From an uncultured Lachnospiraceae bacterium (GTDB taxonomy: Bacteria > Bacillota > Clostridia > Lachnospirales > Lachnospiraceae): a stretch of 12,401 nt of DNA. A program made the translations under genes and the position numbers. Location of the stretch: NCBI GenBank assembly GCA_947628025.1, contig CANQYH010000071.1, forward strand, positions 1 to 12,401, given 5' to 3'. Each line of letters starts with the position of its first letter. Within the stretch, counting starts at the first letter, position 1. The notes under the pieces are model-generated. The model was not told where the DNA came from. It ran no database searches and worked only from the letters and a program-made list of their open reading frames with translations. Below, piece by piece: positions 1 through 6,593 of this stretch.

Positions 1-77
1 TCACCAAGGAGTACCCCCTGTACTTCCCCCACCCCGGTTGGAGCGAACAGGACCCCGCCTGCTGGTGGAACGCCTGA
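1..77 (+). pseudogene. FGGY-family carbohydrate kinase, N-terminal fragment (broken)
   Basis: The frame starting at base 3 reads TKEYPLYFPHPGWSEQDP, then a Trp pair, Asn, Ala and a TGA stop at 75-77. This is the N-terminal signature of FGGY sugar kinases (xylulokinase, ribulokinase, glycerol kinase group), where it lies about 30-60 residues into a protein of roughly 500. In intact members the frame runs on through the rest of the first ATPase domain and the second one. Here it stops immediately after the WW motif, and no frame in 78-346 resumes recognisable kinase sequence, so I read this as a decayed or truncated copy. The true start lies left of the window. It is the only plus-strand coding signal and converges on spoIVA. 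The family call rests on only 24 residues. An in-frame stop caused by a sequence error is possible but would not explain the missing downstream homology. Confidence 0.6.
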
Positions 78-346
78 TAAAACAAACAGGCTGCTGCCAA
101 ACGCCGGATCCAGTCCATTCCTGCGCATCGATCTGCAGACGGTCCCCGGTTCGGCTTTCTGCTTTTCCGGGAAACATTATCTATAGAACCGCGCAGGCGG
201 ATCGGGATCAAACCGGTCTGCAGCAGCCTGTTTATGCTCTGCGCTTTTATTAACAAAAGCCCGATACGGAAGCGGGAATAATCCATGGCCCGCGGTAACC
301 AGGATAGACCGCAGCCGCGCCGTCAATCAGCGCTTTCTTTCCATCC
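78..346. other. intergenic region between kinase remnant and spoIVA end
   Basis: This is 269 bases without a supportable gene. It contains the 14-bp inverted repeat pair at 84-97 and 220-233 (listed separately) and a small GCTTTT/AAAAGC hairpin at 243-260 with a 6-base loop and no following T-tract. It should contain the terminator of spoIVA, which arrives from the right, but I find no convincing GC stem followed by a T-run on the minus strand. An open minus-strand frame of about 33 codons ending at 250-252 has no start codon and no recognisable similarity. Confidence 0.6.
84..233. repeat. perfect 14-bp inverted repeat bounding a 150-bp segment
   Basis: AAACAGGCTGCTGC at 84-97 is matched exactly by its reverse complement GCAGCAGCCTGTTT at 220-233, with 122 bp between them. 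Inside, GATCTGCAGACGGTCC (130-145) is an imperfect inverted match of the ACCGGTCTGCAGCA stretch at 212-225, so the segment could fold into a longer structure. The loop is too long for an ordinary intrinsic terminator. Size and terminal repeats resemble a small non-autonomous element, but I see no flanking target-site duplication, so this reading is only a possibility. The left arm begins 7 bases after the stop codon of the kinase remnant. Confidence 0.55.
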
Positions 347-1822
347 TCAGATAATGATGCAGATCATTCCGCCGTTCGAATCGTTGATGATCTTCTGCAG
401 CGTATCCTGCAGCTTCATCTGGCAGTCCTCGGTCAGCTGCGAGACTTTCGCCTGGATGCCGTCCTCCACGATCTGCTCAATGGACTTGCCGAAAATATTG
501 GTGTTCCAGACGCCGTCCTCGCTCTGCGCCGCGTTCTGTTTGATATAGGCGATCAGATCTTCCGCCTGCTGTTCGCTGCCGACGATCGGCGCGATCTCCG
601 TCTCGATATGGGCCTTGATCATGTTGATGGACGGGGCCTCTGCCCGCATTTTCACACCGTACTTGTTGCCGTGCTTGATCACCTGGGGCTCATCCAGCAC
701 GATCTCCGACCGCTCCGGCGTCACGACCCCGTAGCCCCGCAGCCGGACCTGGCTGACGGCGTTTTGGACCTTGTCGTACTCTTTCTTCATCCGCGCCAGC
801 TCGCCTAGGGTCTGCATCAGCTGGTACTCGCCGGAAACCGGCATCCCCAGATAATCGCTGAGGATCTGGTAATAATAGCTGTCGTCCACATCCACCGCCA
901 CGTCCACGGTGCCGTCGGACAGATCCATCTTATCTGCTTTCATCCCTTTTACCGCGTCGGCCGCCGCACCGAGCAGCGCCGCCGCCACGTCTTTCATCTG
1001 CGTGATCTTGCCCAGCAATTCTTTCACCGCCTGGATCACTCCCGCTTTCAGCCAGTGGTCCGCCGGCAGGATCTCCATCCATTTGGGTATGTAAAAATTG
1101 ATCTGCGTGACCGGAAATTCGTTCAGCACCGTCTGAAGGATCCGGAAAATATCTTCTTTCCGCAGCTGCTCGCAGTTGACCGGCAGCACGGAAACCCCGT
1201 ATTTTCCCTCCAGCTCTTTCGCCAGCTTTTCCGTTTCCTCGGAATAGGGCTTCATGGAATTTAAGAGGATCAGAAACGGCTTCCCCAGGTTCTTTAATTC
1301 CTGGACGGTCCGTTCCTCCGCCGGTACGTAGGCCGGACGTTTCAGGTCGCCGATGCTGCCGTCCGTCGTCACCACCAAACCGATAGTGGAATGGTCCGTG
1401 ATCACTTTCCGGGTCCCGATCTCCGCCGCTTTCGTAAACGGGATCTGGTAATCGAACCAGGGCGTCCGCACCAGCCGCTCGCTGTCATTCTCCACATGCC
1501 CCGCCGCGCCGTCCACCATGAAACCCACGCAGTCGATCAGCCGTACCTTGGCCTCGATTCCCTCGTCCAGGCGGATCGGCGCTGCCTCCTTGGGAATGAA
1601 TTTGGGTTCCGTCGTCATGATCGTCTTCCCCGCCGCGCTCTGGGGCAGTTCGTCCCTGGCCTGGGTCCGGCGGTGCTCGTCTTCCATCCCCGGAAGCACC
1701 ATGACTTCCATAAAACGCTTGATAAACGTCGATTTCCCGGTCCGCACCGGGCCTACGACGCCCAGATAGATCTCCCCGCCCGTCCTGGCCTGGATATCTT
1801 TGTATACCGAGTACATTTCCAT
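347..1822 (-). CDS. spoIVA: stage IV sporulation protein A (spore coat basement ATPase)
   Basis: This 491-residue protein matches the family length (about 492). SpoIVA is made in the mother cell, binds the forespore surface with SpoVM, hydrolyses ATP and polymerises irreversibly into the platform on which the coat is built; it is also needed for cortex formation. Visible features are a Walker A loop GPVRTGKST with Lys30, the DELPQSAAGKTIMTTEPKF stretch carrying Thr70 and Thr71, and Asp97 in RLIDCVG, all at the positions known for the Bacillus protein. The middle domain follows, and the C-terminal region ends in a hydrophobic GGMICIII tail, the part that targets the forespore surface. The ATG at 1820-1822 is preceded by AGGGGG at 1830-1835, 7 bases away. 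A sigma-E-like promoter lies upstream. The gene appears intact. Confidence 0.98.
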   Translation of the reverse strand: MEMYSVYKDIQARTGGEIYLGVVGPVRTGKSTFIKRFMEVMVLPGMEDEHRRTQARDELPQSAAGKTIMTTEPKFIPKEAAPIRLDEGIEAKVRLIDCVGFMVDGAAGHVENDSERLVRTPWFDYQIPFTKAAEIGTRKVITDHSTIGLVVTTDGSIGDLKRPAYVPAEERTVQELKNLGKPFLILLNSMKPYSEETEKLAKELEGKYGVSVLPVNCEQLRKEDIFRILQTVLNEFPVTQINFYIPKWMEILPADHWLKAGVIQAVKELLGKITQMKDVAAALLGAAADAVKGMKADKMDLSDGTVDVAVDVDDSYYYQILSDYLGMPVSGEYQLMQTLGELARMKKEYDKVQNAVSQVRLRGYGVVTPERSEIVLDEPQVIKHGNKYGVKMRAEAPSINMIKAHIETEIAPIVGSEQQAEDLIAYIKQNAAQSEDGVWNTNIFGKSIEQIVEDGIQAKVSQLTEDCQMKLQDTLQKIINDSNGGMICIII

Positions 1823-1871
1823 AAATAAACCCCCTTGCCGTGCGCTTCTTAATACTGTTTCGTACCGGTAC

Positions 1872-1902
1872 AGTATATGCGCCCGTCAGGGGGGAGTATG
1901 CC
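1872..1902 (-). promoter_or_regulatory. candidate sigma-E promoter of spoIVA
   Basis: On the minus strand GGCATACT (1895-1902) is followed after 15 bases by CATATACT (1872-1879). The latter matches the sigma-E -10 pattern CATACAnT at 6 of the 7 defined positions, and the former has the ATA core seen in sigma-E -35 elements. The predicted start near 1864 leaves a leader of about 40 bases before spoIVA. In Bacillus spoIVA is known to be sigma-E dependent, which supports the reading. A perfect 10-bp palindrome GTACCGGTAC (1862-1871) lies over the predicted start. The call is by eye only. Confidence 0.45.
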
Positions 1903-1907
1903 GGAAT

Positions 1908-2852
1908 TTACAGCTGCGGTGTGTCCGCGGCCGCCGCTTTCGTTCCGCCAAGGCCCGAAAACCACGGAAACGTCAGCGGCCACCCGGCTCCCGCGAAAAG
2001 GACCAGCAGAAAATAGCGGACCAGGCTGGCGGGATATTCCGGCAGGAACAAAAGGAACAGCGGTTTTAAAAGGGCCCGCAGAAGCAAAAGAAGCCCAAGC
2101 CCCAGGACCAGCTTCAGGATCTGCGCCCACCAGACCGCCTCCACGCGGAAGCGGATGTATTTATCATCCAGCGCTTTCGCCGCGATCAGCCCCAAAAGAC
2201 AGCCCAGAAGCGTGTACGCGTTTTTCGTCCCGGCGCGGAGATTTTCCGCATCGATATCCACAGGGAAACGGTAAAAGTTCACATATCCCCAATAGAGCAG
2301 GGATAAAACCAGCGACACCGCCAAAAGGCCCCAAACAATCTGCGGCCGTTCTTCGCTTCGCATCACCAGGGGATACAGTCCCAGCGCCAGCGCGAGGGCC
2401 AGCACGAACGCCACGCCCACATCCAGCGGCGTATGGCAGCCCAGGTACATCCGGGAAAACGGGACCAGCAAAAGCAGCGACGCCGCCAGCGCCCGCACCC
2501 ATGTTCGCTTTTCCGTCATCCAGACGCAGGCCATGGTCCCGACGATATTCTGGGTATGGCCGGATGGGAACGAATACCCCGCGGCGGCGGCCCGCGCATT
2601 TTCCACGATCGTAAAATCCGGGTCCAGCACCCAGGGCCTCGGGATACGGAACCACAGCTTCAGGAACTGGTTGCAGACGGTCCCGATAAAGCCCGTAAAC
2701 AGGATATAATAACCGTTCCGTTTGCTGACGCACCAGTAAACGGCGATGGCCACGGCCATAAAAAAGATCTCGTCGCCGCAGTAGGTGACCGCGGAAAAAA
2801 ACGCCGTCGCGGCGGGATGGCGGAGGCCCTCCAGAGTTCGCAGAAATTCCAT
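1908..2852 (-). CDS. PAP2-superfamily membrane phosphatase
   Basis: This 314-residue, strongly hydrophobic protein carries the three phosphatase signature blocks of the PAP2 (type 2 phosphatidic acid phosphatase) family: KLWFRIPRP (Lys65 to Pro73), PSGHT (Pro96 to Thr100) and SRMYLGCHTPLD (Ser133-Arg134, His140, Asp144). His99 and His140 would be the catalytic histidines. Such enzymes remove phosphate from lipid or polyprenyl phosphates at the outer membrane face, for example undecaprenyl pyrophosphate, phosphatidylglycerophosphate or phosphatidic acid; the substrate cannot be told from sequence. About 7-8 membrane segments are visible, including a Leu-rich pair after residue 240, which makes it longer than minimal bacterial PAP2 proteins of about 200 residues. 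The ATG at 2850-2852 has AGGAG at 2859-2863, 6 bases away. It lies 53 bp after livF with no clear terminator between, so liv read-through is possible, and 85 bp before spoIVA. Confidence 0.93.
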   Translation of the reverse strand: MEFLRTLEGLRHPAATAFFSAVTYCGDEIFFMAVAIAVYWCVSKRNGYYILFTGFIGTVCNQFLKLWFRIPRPWVLDPDFTIVENARAAAAGYSFPSGHTQNIVGTMACVWMTEKRTWVRALAASLLLLVPFSRMYLGCHTPLDVGVAFVLALALALGLYPLVMRSEERPQIVWGLLAVSLVLSLLYWGYVNFYRFPVDIDAENLRAGTKNAYTLLGCLLGLIAAKALDDKYIRFRVEAVWWAQILKLVLGLGLLLLLRALLKPLFLLFLPEYPASLVRYFLLVLFAGAGWPLTFPWFSGLGGTKAAAADTPQL

Positions 2853-2905
2853 CCTTTTCTCCTCTCAGATCGCCGAAAGATGCCGGACGCCGGTAAAATG
2901 CACTC

Positions 2906-3616
2906 TCATTCGCTCAGATACGCTTTCTTCACCTGCTCATTGTCCATCATCTCGCGAGCGTTTCCGCTGAGCACGATCCTGCCCGTTTCCAGCACGTAGG
3001 CCTGATCCGCGATCCCCAGGGCTTTCTTCGCGTTCTGCTCCACCAAAAGCACCGTAGCGCCGCCCTCATGGATCTTTTTGATGATATCGAAGATCTCGTT
3101 GACGTAGATCGGCGAAAGTCCCATCGACGGCTCGTCCATCAGGATCAGCTTCGGATGGGACATCAGGGCCCGGCCCATGGCCAGCATCTGCTGCTCGCCG
3201 CCGCTCAAGGTACCGGCCGCCTGGTTTTTGCGCTCCTCCAGGCGCGGGAACCGCTTGTAGACCGTTTCCAGCGTCTCCTCCAGCTCCGCCTTGTCTTTCC
3301 TCGTATACGCGCCCAGCTTCAGATTCTGCAGAACCGTCAGCTCCGAGAACACCCGCCGCCCCTCCGGCACATGGGCGATCCCCATGGACACCAGTTTGTG
3401 GGCCGGGACATGCGTGATATCGTTTCCCTCGTAGAGGATCCTGCCGGACTTGGCCGGGATCAGGCCCGTGATCGTCTGCAGCGTCGTGGTCTTTCCGGCC
3501 CCGTTGGCTCCGATCAGGGCAATGATCTCTCCCTGGTTCACCTCGAACGAAATGCCCTTGATCGCCTGGATCACGCCGTAACTGACTTCCAGATCCCGTA
3601 CTTCCAGTATCGCCAT
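2906..3616 (-). CDS. livF: branched-chain amino acid ABC importer, ATPase LivF
   Basis: This 236-residue ATPase is the second nucleotide-binding subunit of a LivFGHMK-type importer; it acts at the cytoplasmic face and pairs with LivG to drive uptake. Visible are Walker A GANGAGKTT (36-44), the LivF-type HVPEGRRVF segment (82-90), the ABC signature LSGGEQQ (137-143), Walker B LILMDE (157-162) and a switch region VEQN, where LivF proteins carry Gln instead of the usual His. Length is typical (about 237). The start ATG (3614-3616) has AGGAGG at 3624-3629, which overlaps the livG stop codon at 3628-3630, so translation is probably coupled. It is the last of the tightly packed livHMGF genes. Confidence 0.96.
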   Translation of the reverse strand: MAILEVRDLEVSYGVIQAIKGISFEVNQGEIIALIGANGAGKTTTLQTITGLIPAKSGRILYEGNDITHVPAHKLVSMGIAHVPEGRRVFSELTVLQNLKLGAYTRKDKAELEETLETVYKRFPRLEERKNQAAGTLSGGEQQMLAMGRALMSHPKLILMDEPSMGLSPIYVNEIFDIIKKIHEGGATVLLVEQNAKKALGIADQAYVLETGRIVLSGNAREMMDNEQVKKAYLSE

Positions 3617-3627
3617 GTTCTCCCCTC

Positions 3628-4452
3628 CTACTCTCCCAGATACGCCGTGATGACGCGGCGGTCATTGAGCACTTCCGAGGTCTCTCCCTCCGTCAGCACC
3701 TGGCCGAAATTCAGCACCGTCAGCCGTTCGCAGATCCCGGACACCAGCTTCATATCATGCTCGATCAAAAGGATCGTCATGTGGAAATGCTCCCGCACGA
3801 AGCGGATCGTCTCCATCAGCTCCGCCGTCTCGTTGGGGTTCATACCGGCCGTCGGCTCATCCAGCAGCAACAGTTTCGGGTCCGTCGCCATCGCCCTGGC
3901 GATCTCCAGCTTCCGCTGCTTGCCGTAGGGCAGATTGGACGCCTTGTAATTACATTCCTGGTCGAGATCGAACACCTTTAACAGCTCCATGGCCCGTTCG
4001 TCCATCGCTTTCTCCGCTTTGAAATAGGCCGGCAGGCGGAAGATCCCCTCGGCGGTGGAATACCGGCAGTGGTTGTGGAGCCCGGCCTTTACGTTGTCCA
4101 GCACGCTCAGCTCCTTAAACAGGCGGATATTCTGGAACGTCCTGGCAATGCCCGCCTGGTTGATCTCTATGGTGCGCCGCCCGGTGATATTGTCCCCGTC
4201 CAAAAGGATCCTGCCCGTATCCGGCCGGTAAACGCCGGTCAGCAGGTTGAACACCGTGGTCTTGCCCGCGCCGTTGGGGCCGATGAGCCCGTAAAGCTGC
4301 TCTTTTTCGATCTGTATATGGAAGCCGTCCACGGCTTTCAGGCCGCCGAACGCAATGCTTAAATTTTTGACTTCCAGCGCCAAAGCCGCGCCGCCCGTCC
4401 CGTTCTTTGCCGGACGTCCCGCCTGTTCCATCGTTTTCTGCTTTTCCGCCAT
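3628..4452 (-). CDS. livG: branched-chain amino acid ABC importer, ATPase LivG
   Basis: This 274-residue ATPase is the first nucleotide-binding subunit of the Liv importer and works with LivF. Visible are Walker A GPNGAGKTT (58-66), the IARTFQNIRLF Q-loop block (102-112) characteristic of LivG, the family-specific signature LPYGKQ (174-179) in place of LSGGQ, Walker B LLLLDE (194-199) and the switch histidine His232 in LIEHD. The first 22 or so residues are a hydrophilic extension before the ABC fold begins at ALEVKNLSIAFGG. The start ATG at 4450-4452 lies one base after the livM stop and has AGGAGG at 4462-4467 within the livM end, 9 bases away, so the upstream ATG is well supported despite the extension. 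It is followed 11 bp later by livF. Confidence 0.96.
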   Translation of the reverse strand: MAEKQKTMEQAGRPAKNGTGGAALALEVKNLSIAFGGLKAVDGFHIQIEKEQLYGLIGPNGAGKTTVFNLLTGVYRPDTGRILLDGDNITGRRTIEINQAGIARTFQNIRLFKELSVLDNVKAGLHNHCRYSTAEGIFRLPAYFKAEKAMDERAMELLKVFDLDQECNYKASNLPYGKQRKLEIARAMATDPKLLLLDEPTAGMNPNETAELMETIRFVREHFHMTILLIEHDMKLVSGICERLTVLNFGQVLTEGETSEVLNDRRVITAYLGE

Positions 4453-4453
4453 C

Positions 4454-5518
4454 TTACGCCGCCTCCTTCTTCCCCTGGCCCCTGCGGCGCAGCTTCTCCA
4501 TCCATACGCTGCGCATCTCGATGGCCCTGGGACTGGAATTAAAAATGGTCATCACGATCAGCACTACCGCGTAGATCAGCATACGGTAATCGTTCAGGCC
4601 GCGCAAAAGCTCCGGAAGCGCCGTCAAAAGCACGGCGGCAATAATGGAGCCGCGCATATTGCCCAGGCCGCCCAGCACCACAAAGACCAGGATCAGGATC
4701 GATTTGTTGTAGCCGAAGTTATTGGAAGTCGCCTGCAGGGTGGAGAGGCTGTGGGCATAGAGGACGCCCGCCGCCCCCGCCAGCGCCGCGGAGATGGAAA
4801 ACGCCGTCAGCTTGTAACGGGTGACCGGGATGCCGATGGATTCCGCCGCGATGCGGTTGTCGCGGATCGCCATGATCGCCCGCCCCGTCCGCGAATCCAT
4901 CAGGTTCAGCACGATGAACAGGGTCAGAAGCAGCAGCAGGATCCCGATCGTAAAGGTCGCCGCCCGCGGCGTCCCTGTGATGCCCTGGGCCCCCTTGATG
5001 ATGACCTCGCCCGTCTCGTCCATTCCGAGAGACAGCGTATCTTTTATCGAAAAATGGAAGCCGGAGGAATCGCGGCCCACGTACAGGACATTCAGCAGAT
5101 TTTTAATGATCTCTCCAAACGCCAGCGTGACGATCGCCAGATAGTCGCCTTTCAGACGCAGGACCGGGATGCCGATCAGGAAACCGAAGAACCCGGCCAC
5201 CGCCGCCCCCAGGATCAGCGCCAGGAAGAAGCGCAGCCCCACGCTGGGGATCGCAGCGTCCATACATTTGGTAAAGAACGCGCCGGAAAAGGCCCCCAGG
5301 CACATAAAGCCCGCGTGGCCCAGGCTCAGCTCGCCCAGGACGCCCACGGTCAGGTTCAGGGAGACCGCCAGGATCGCATACATACACAGAGGCACCAAAA
5401 GCCCCTTAAAAAGACTGCTCAGGTTCCCGGTCCGGTCCATCAGCTGCACCACGGCCCAGAACAAGATGACTATGCCGTAGGTAACGGCATTCTGCCTGCG
5501 AATCTTTTTCTTCGTCAT
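4454..5518 (-). CDS. livM: branched-chain amino acid ABC importer, permease LivM
   Basis: This 354-residue permease pairs with LivH to form the membrane channel of the Liv importer. A basic start (MTKKKIRRQN) is followed by about 8-10 hydrophobic segments. LivM hallmarks are LGELSLGHAGF (61-71), RLKGDYLAIVTLAFGEI (121-137), GTPRA in the periplasmic-side loop and VLGGLGNMRGS (281-291), the cytoplasmic loop that contacts the ATPases. The C-terminus is short and basic. The frame is open to a GTG at 5525-5527 directly after the livH stop, but that GTG lies inside the ribosome binding site AGGTGG. I therefore use the ATG at 5516-5518. It lies 9 bp after livH and 1 bp before livG. Confidence 0.95.
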   Translation of the reverse strand: MTKKKIRRQNAVTYGIVILFWAVVQLMDRTGNLSSLFKGLLVPLCMYAILAVSLNLTVGVLGELSLGHAGFMCLGAFSGAFFTKCMDAAIPSVGLRFFLALILGAAVAGFFGFLIGIPVLRLKGDYLAIVTLAFGEIIKNLLNVLYVGRDSSGFHFSIKDTLSLGMDETGEVIIKGAQGITGTPRAATFTIGILLLLLTLFIVLNLMDSRTGRAIMAIRDNRIAAESIGIPVTRYKLTAFSISAALAGAAGVLYAHSLSTLQATSNNFGYNKSILILVFVVLGGLGNMRGSIIAAVLLTALPELLRGLNDYRMLIYAVVLIVMTIFNSSPRAIEMRSVWMEKLRRRGQGKKEAA

Positions 5519-5523
5519 GGGAA

Positions 5524-5529
5524 CCACCT
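5524..5529 (-). promoter_or_regulatory. ribosome binding site deciding the livM start
   Basis: On the minus strand AGGTGG lies 5 bases before the ATG at 5518 and overlaps both the livH stop codon (5528-5530) and the alternative GTG. This favours the ATG and implies coupled translation of livH and livM. Confidence 0.7.
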
Positions 5530-6409
5530 ACACTTTCTCGGGGATCTGCCGTCCCAGGATCCCCGTAGGCCGCACCAGCAGCACCAGGATCAGCACCGCG
5601 AACACGATCGCGTCCGAAAGCTGGGAAGAGATATAGGCCTTAGACAGATTCTCGATGACTCCCAGCACGATGCCGCCGATCAGCGCCCCCGGAATCGAGC
5701 CGATCCCGCCGAAGACCGCCGCCGTGAACGCCTTGATGCCGGGCATGGAGCCGGTATAGGGCGTCAGGGACGGATAGGCCGAACAGAGCAGCGCGCCGGC
5801 GACCGCCGCCAGGGCCGAGCCGATGGCAAAGGTAACGGCGATGGTCTTGTTGACGTCGATGCCCATCAGCGAGGCCGCGCCCCGGTCCTCGGACACCGCC
5901 AGCATGGCCTGCCCGATCTTCGTCTTATTGATGAACGCGGTCAGCGCCACCATGATGACCAGACAGGTCACGATCGTCACGATCGTAATGGAAGAAATCG
6001 TCAGCTTCCCGTCCGCCAGAACCAGATTCGGCAGCGTCACCACCGATGTAAACTGCCGGGAATTGGAACCGAAGATCAGCAGGGCCACGTTTTGCAGCAG
6101 ATAGCTGACGCCGATGGCCGTGATCAGAACCGCCAGCGAGGACGCGCCGCGCAGGGGCCGGTAAGCCACCCGCTCGATCGCCACGCCCAGAACCGTGCAG
6201 ACCACTATGCCTGCCAGGATCCCCAGAAGCGGCGGCAGCCCCATCGTGCTGACCACGGTAAAGATCGCGAAGCCGCCGACCATGATCACGTCGCCGTGGG
6301 CGAAATTCAGCATCCTGGCGATCCCGTAGACCATCGTATAGCCCAGGGCGATGATCGCGTAGACCGCGCCCAGGCTCACGCCGCTGATAAAATAGGACAG
6401 AAAACTCAT
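5528..6409 (-). CDS. livH: branched-chain amino acid ABC importer, permease LivH
   Basis: This 293-residue permease is the LivM partner in the importer channel. Hallmarks are SLGAVYAIIALGYTMVYG near the start, MLNFAHGDVIMVGG (33-46), a segment of about 8 membrane spans, and the ATPase-contacting loop FGGIGSIPGALIGG (233-246). The frame is open to an ATG at 6448, but the 13 extra residues are hydrophilic and unlike the family, while the ATG at 6407-6409 begins MSFLSYFISGVSLG, the usual LivH opening, and has a good ribosome binding site. The gene has its own promoter (6495-6523) and is the first of four genes packed within 11 bp of each other; an intrinsic terminator separates it from livK. Confidence 0.95.
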   Translation of the reverse strand: MSFLSYFISGVSLGAVYAIIALGYTMVYGIARMLNFAHGDVIMVGGFAIFTVVSTMGLPPLLGILAGIVVCTVLGVAIERVAYRPLRGASSLAVLITAIGVSYLLQNVALLIFGSNSRQFTSVVTLPNLVLADGKLTISSITIVTIVTCLVIMVALTAFINKTKIGQAMLAVSEDRGAASLMGIDVNKTIAVTFAIGSALAAVAGALLCSAYPSLTPYTGSMPGIKAFTAAVFGGIGSIPGALIGGIVLGVIENLSKAYISSQLSDAIVFAVLILVLLVRPTGILGRQIPEKV

Positions 6410-6416
6410 GTACCTC

Positions 6417-6422
6417 CCACCT
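6417..6422 (-). promoter_or_regulatory. ribosome binding site deciding the livH start
   Basis: On the minus strand AGGTGG (within GAGAGGTGGGAGG) stands 7 bases before the ATG at 6409. A second overlapping purine run, GGGAGG at 6413-6418, lies only 3 bases away. No such site precedes the outer ATG at 6448. Confidence 0.7.
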
Positions 6423-6467
6423 CTCTGTTTCATTCTTTCGCAATTCAAACGAATTTCCGCAAAACTT

Positions 6468-6488
6468 AAATATTTTTAAACAATATTT
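6468..6488. repeat. AT-rich hairpin at the predicted livH transcript 5' end
   Basis: AAATATT (6468-6474) and AATATTT (6482-6488) form a perfect 7-bp stem with a 7-base loop. The predicted livH transcription start is near 6488, so the hairpin would form at or near the very 5' end of the livHMGF message, where such stems can protect a transcript from decay. It could equally be an operator or chance in AT-rich sequence. Confidence 0.35.
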
Positions 6489-6494
6489 AGTCGG

Positions 6495-6523
6495 ATTATA
6501 TCATAAGCGCACAACCCGCGCAA
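6495..6523 (-). promoter_or_regulatory. extended -10 sigma-A promoter for livHMGF
   Basis: The minus strand carries a perfect TATAAT (6495-6500) preceded by TGA (6501-6503), an extended TGn -10 motif. A weak -35 TTGCGC (6518-6523) lies exactly 17 bases upstream. Strong extended -10 elements commonly tolerate a poor -35. The predicted start near 6488 leaves a leader of about 79 bases. It lies downstream of the livK terminator, so livHMGF can be transcribed independently of livK. Confidence 0.75.
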
Positions 6524-6538
6524 GGAGTTTTCCTTAAG

Positions 6539-6570
6539 AAAAACGGGGGCCGCCTCTTTCAGACGACCCC
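6539..6570 (-). terminator. intrinsic terminator after livK
   Basis: On the minus strand GGGGTCGTCT (6561-6570) pairs over 10 positions, two of them G-U, with AGGCGGCCCC (6546-6555) around a 5-base loop GAAAG. It is followed after CG by five T residues (6539-6543). The stem starts about 24 bases past the livK stop. It sits between livK and livHMGF, the usual arrangement that keeps the binding protein in excess over the membrane subunits. Confidence 0.85.
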
Positions 6571-6593
6571 TCGTCGGATCTTTTACAGATAAC

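Noticed and set aside
243..260. GCTTTT/AAAAGC hairpin as spoIVA terminator
   Set aside because: The stem is AT-rich and no T-run follows it on either strand in the right place.
250..346. Short minus-strand frame just after spoIVA with protein-like codon use, ending at 250-252
   Set aside because: About 33 codons, no start codon, overlaps the spoIVA end and resembles no family I know. It may be a gene remnant but cannot be called.
2884..2896. CCGG-ACG-CCGG hairpin between livF and the PAP2 gene as a terminator
   Set aside because: A 4-bp stem with a 3-base loop and no T-run after it on the minus strand.
5519..5527. GTG at 5525-5527 as the livM start
   Set aside because: It lies within the ribosome binding site AGGTGG, which is well spaced for the ATG at 5518.
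4355..6469. 704-codon open frame on the plus strand opposite livH, livM and the start of livG
   Set aside because: It is the complement of three clearly conserved genes. Its product is a Gln/Arg/His/Asp-rich low-complexity chain with no domain, and it has no promoter or ribosome binding site I could support. It arises from GC-biased third codon positions.
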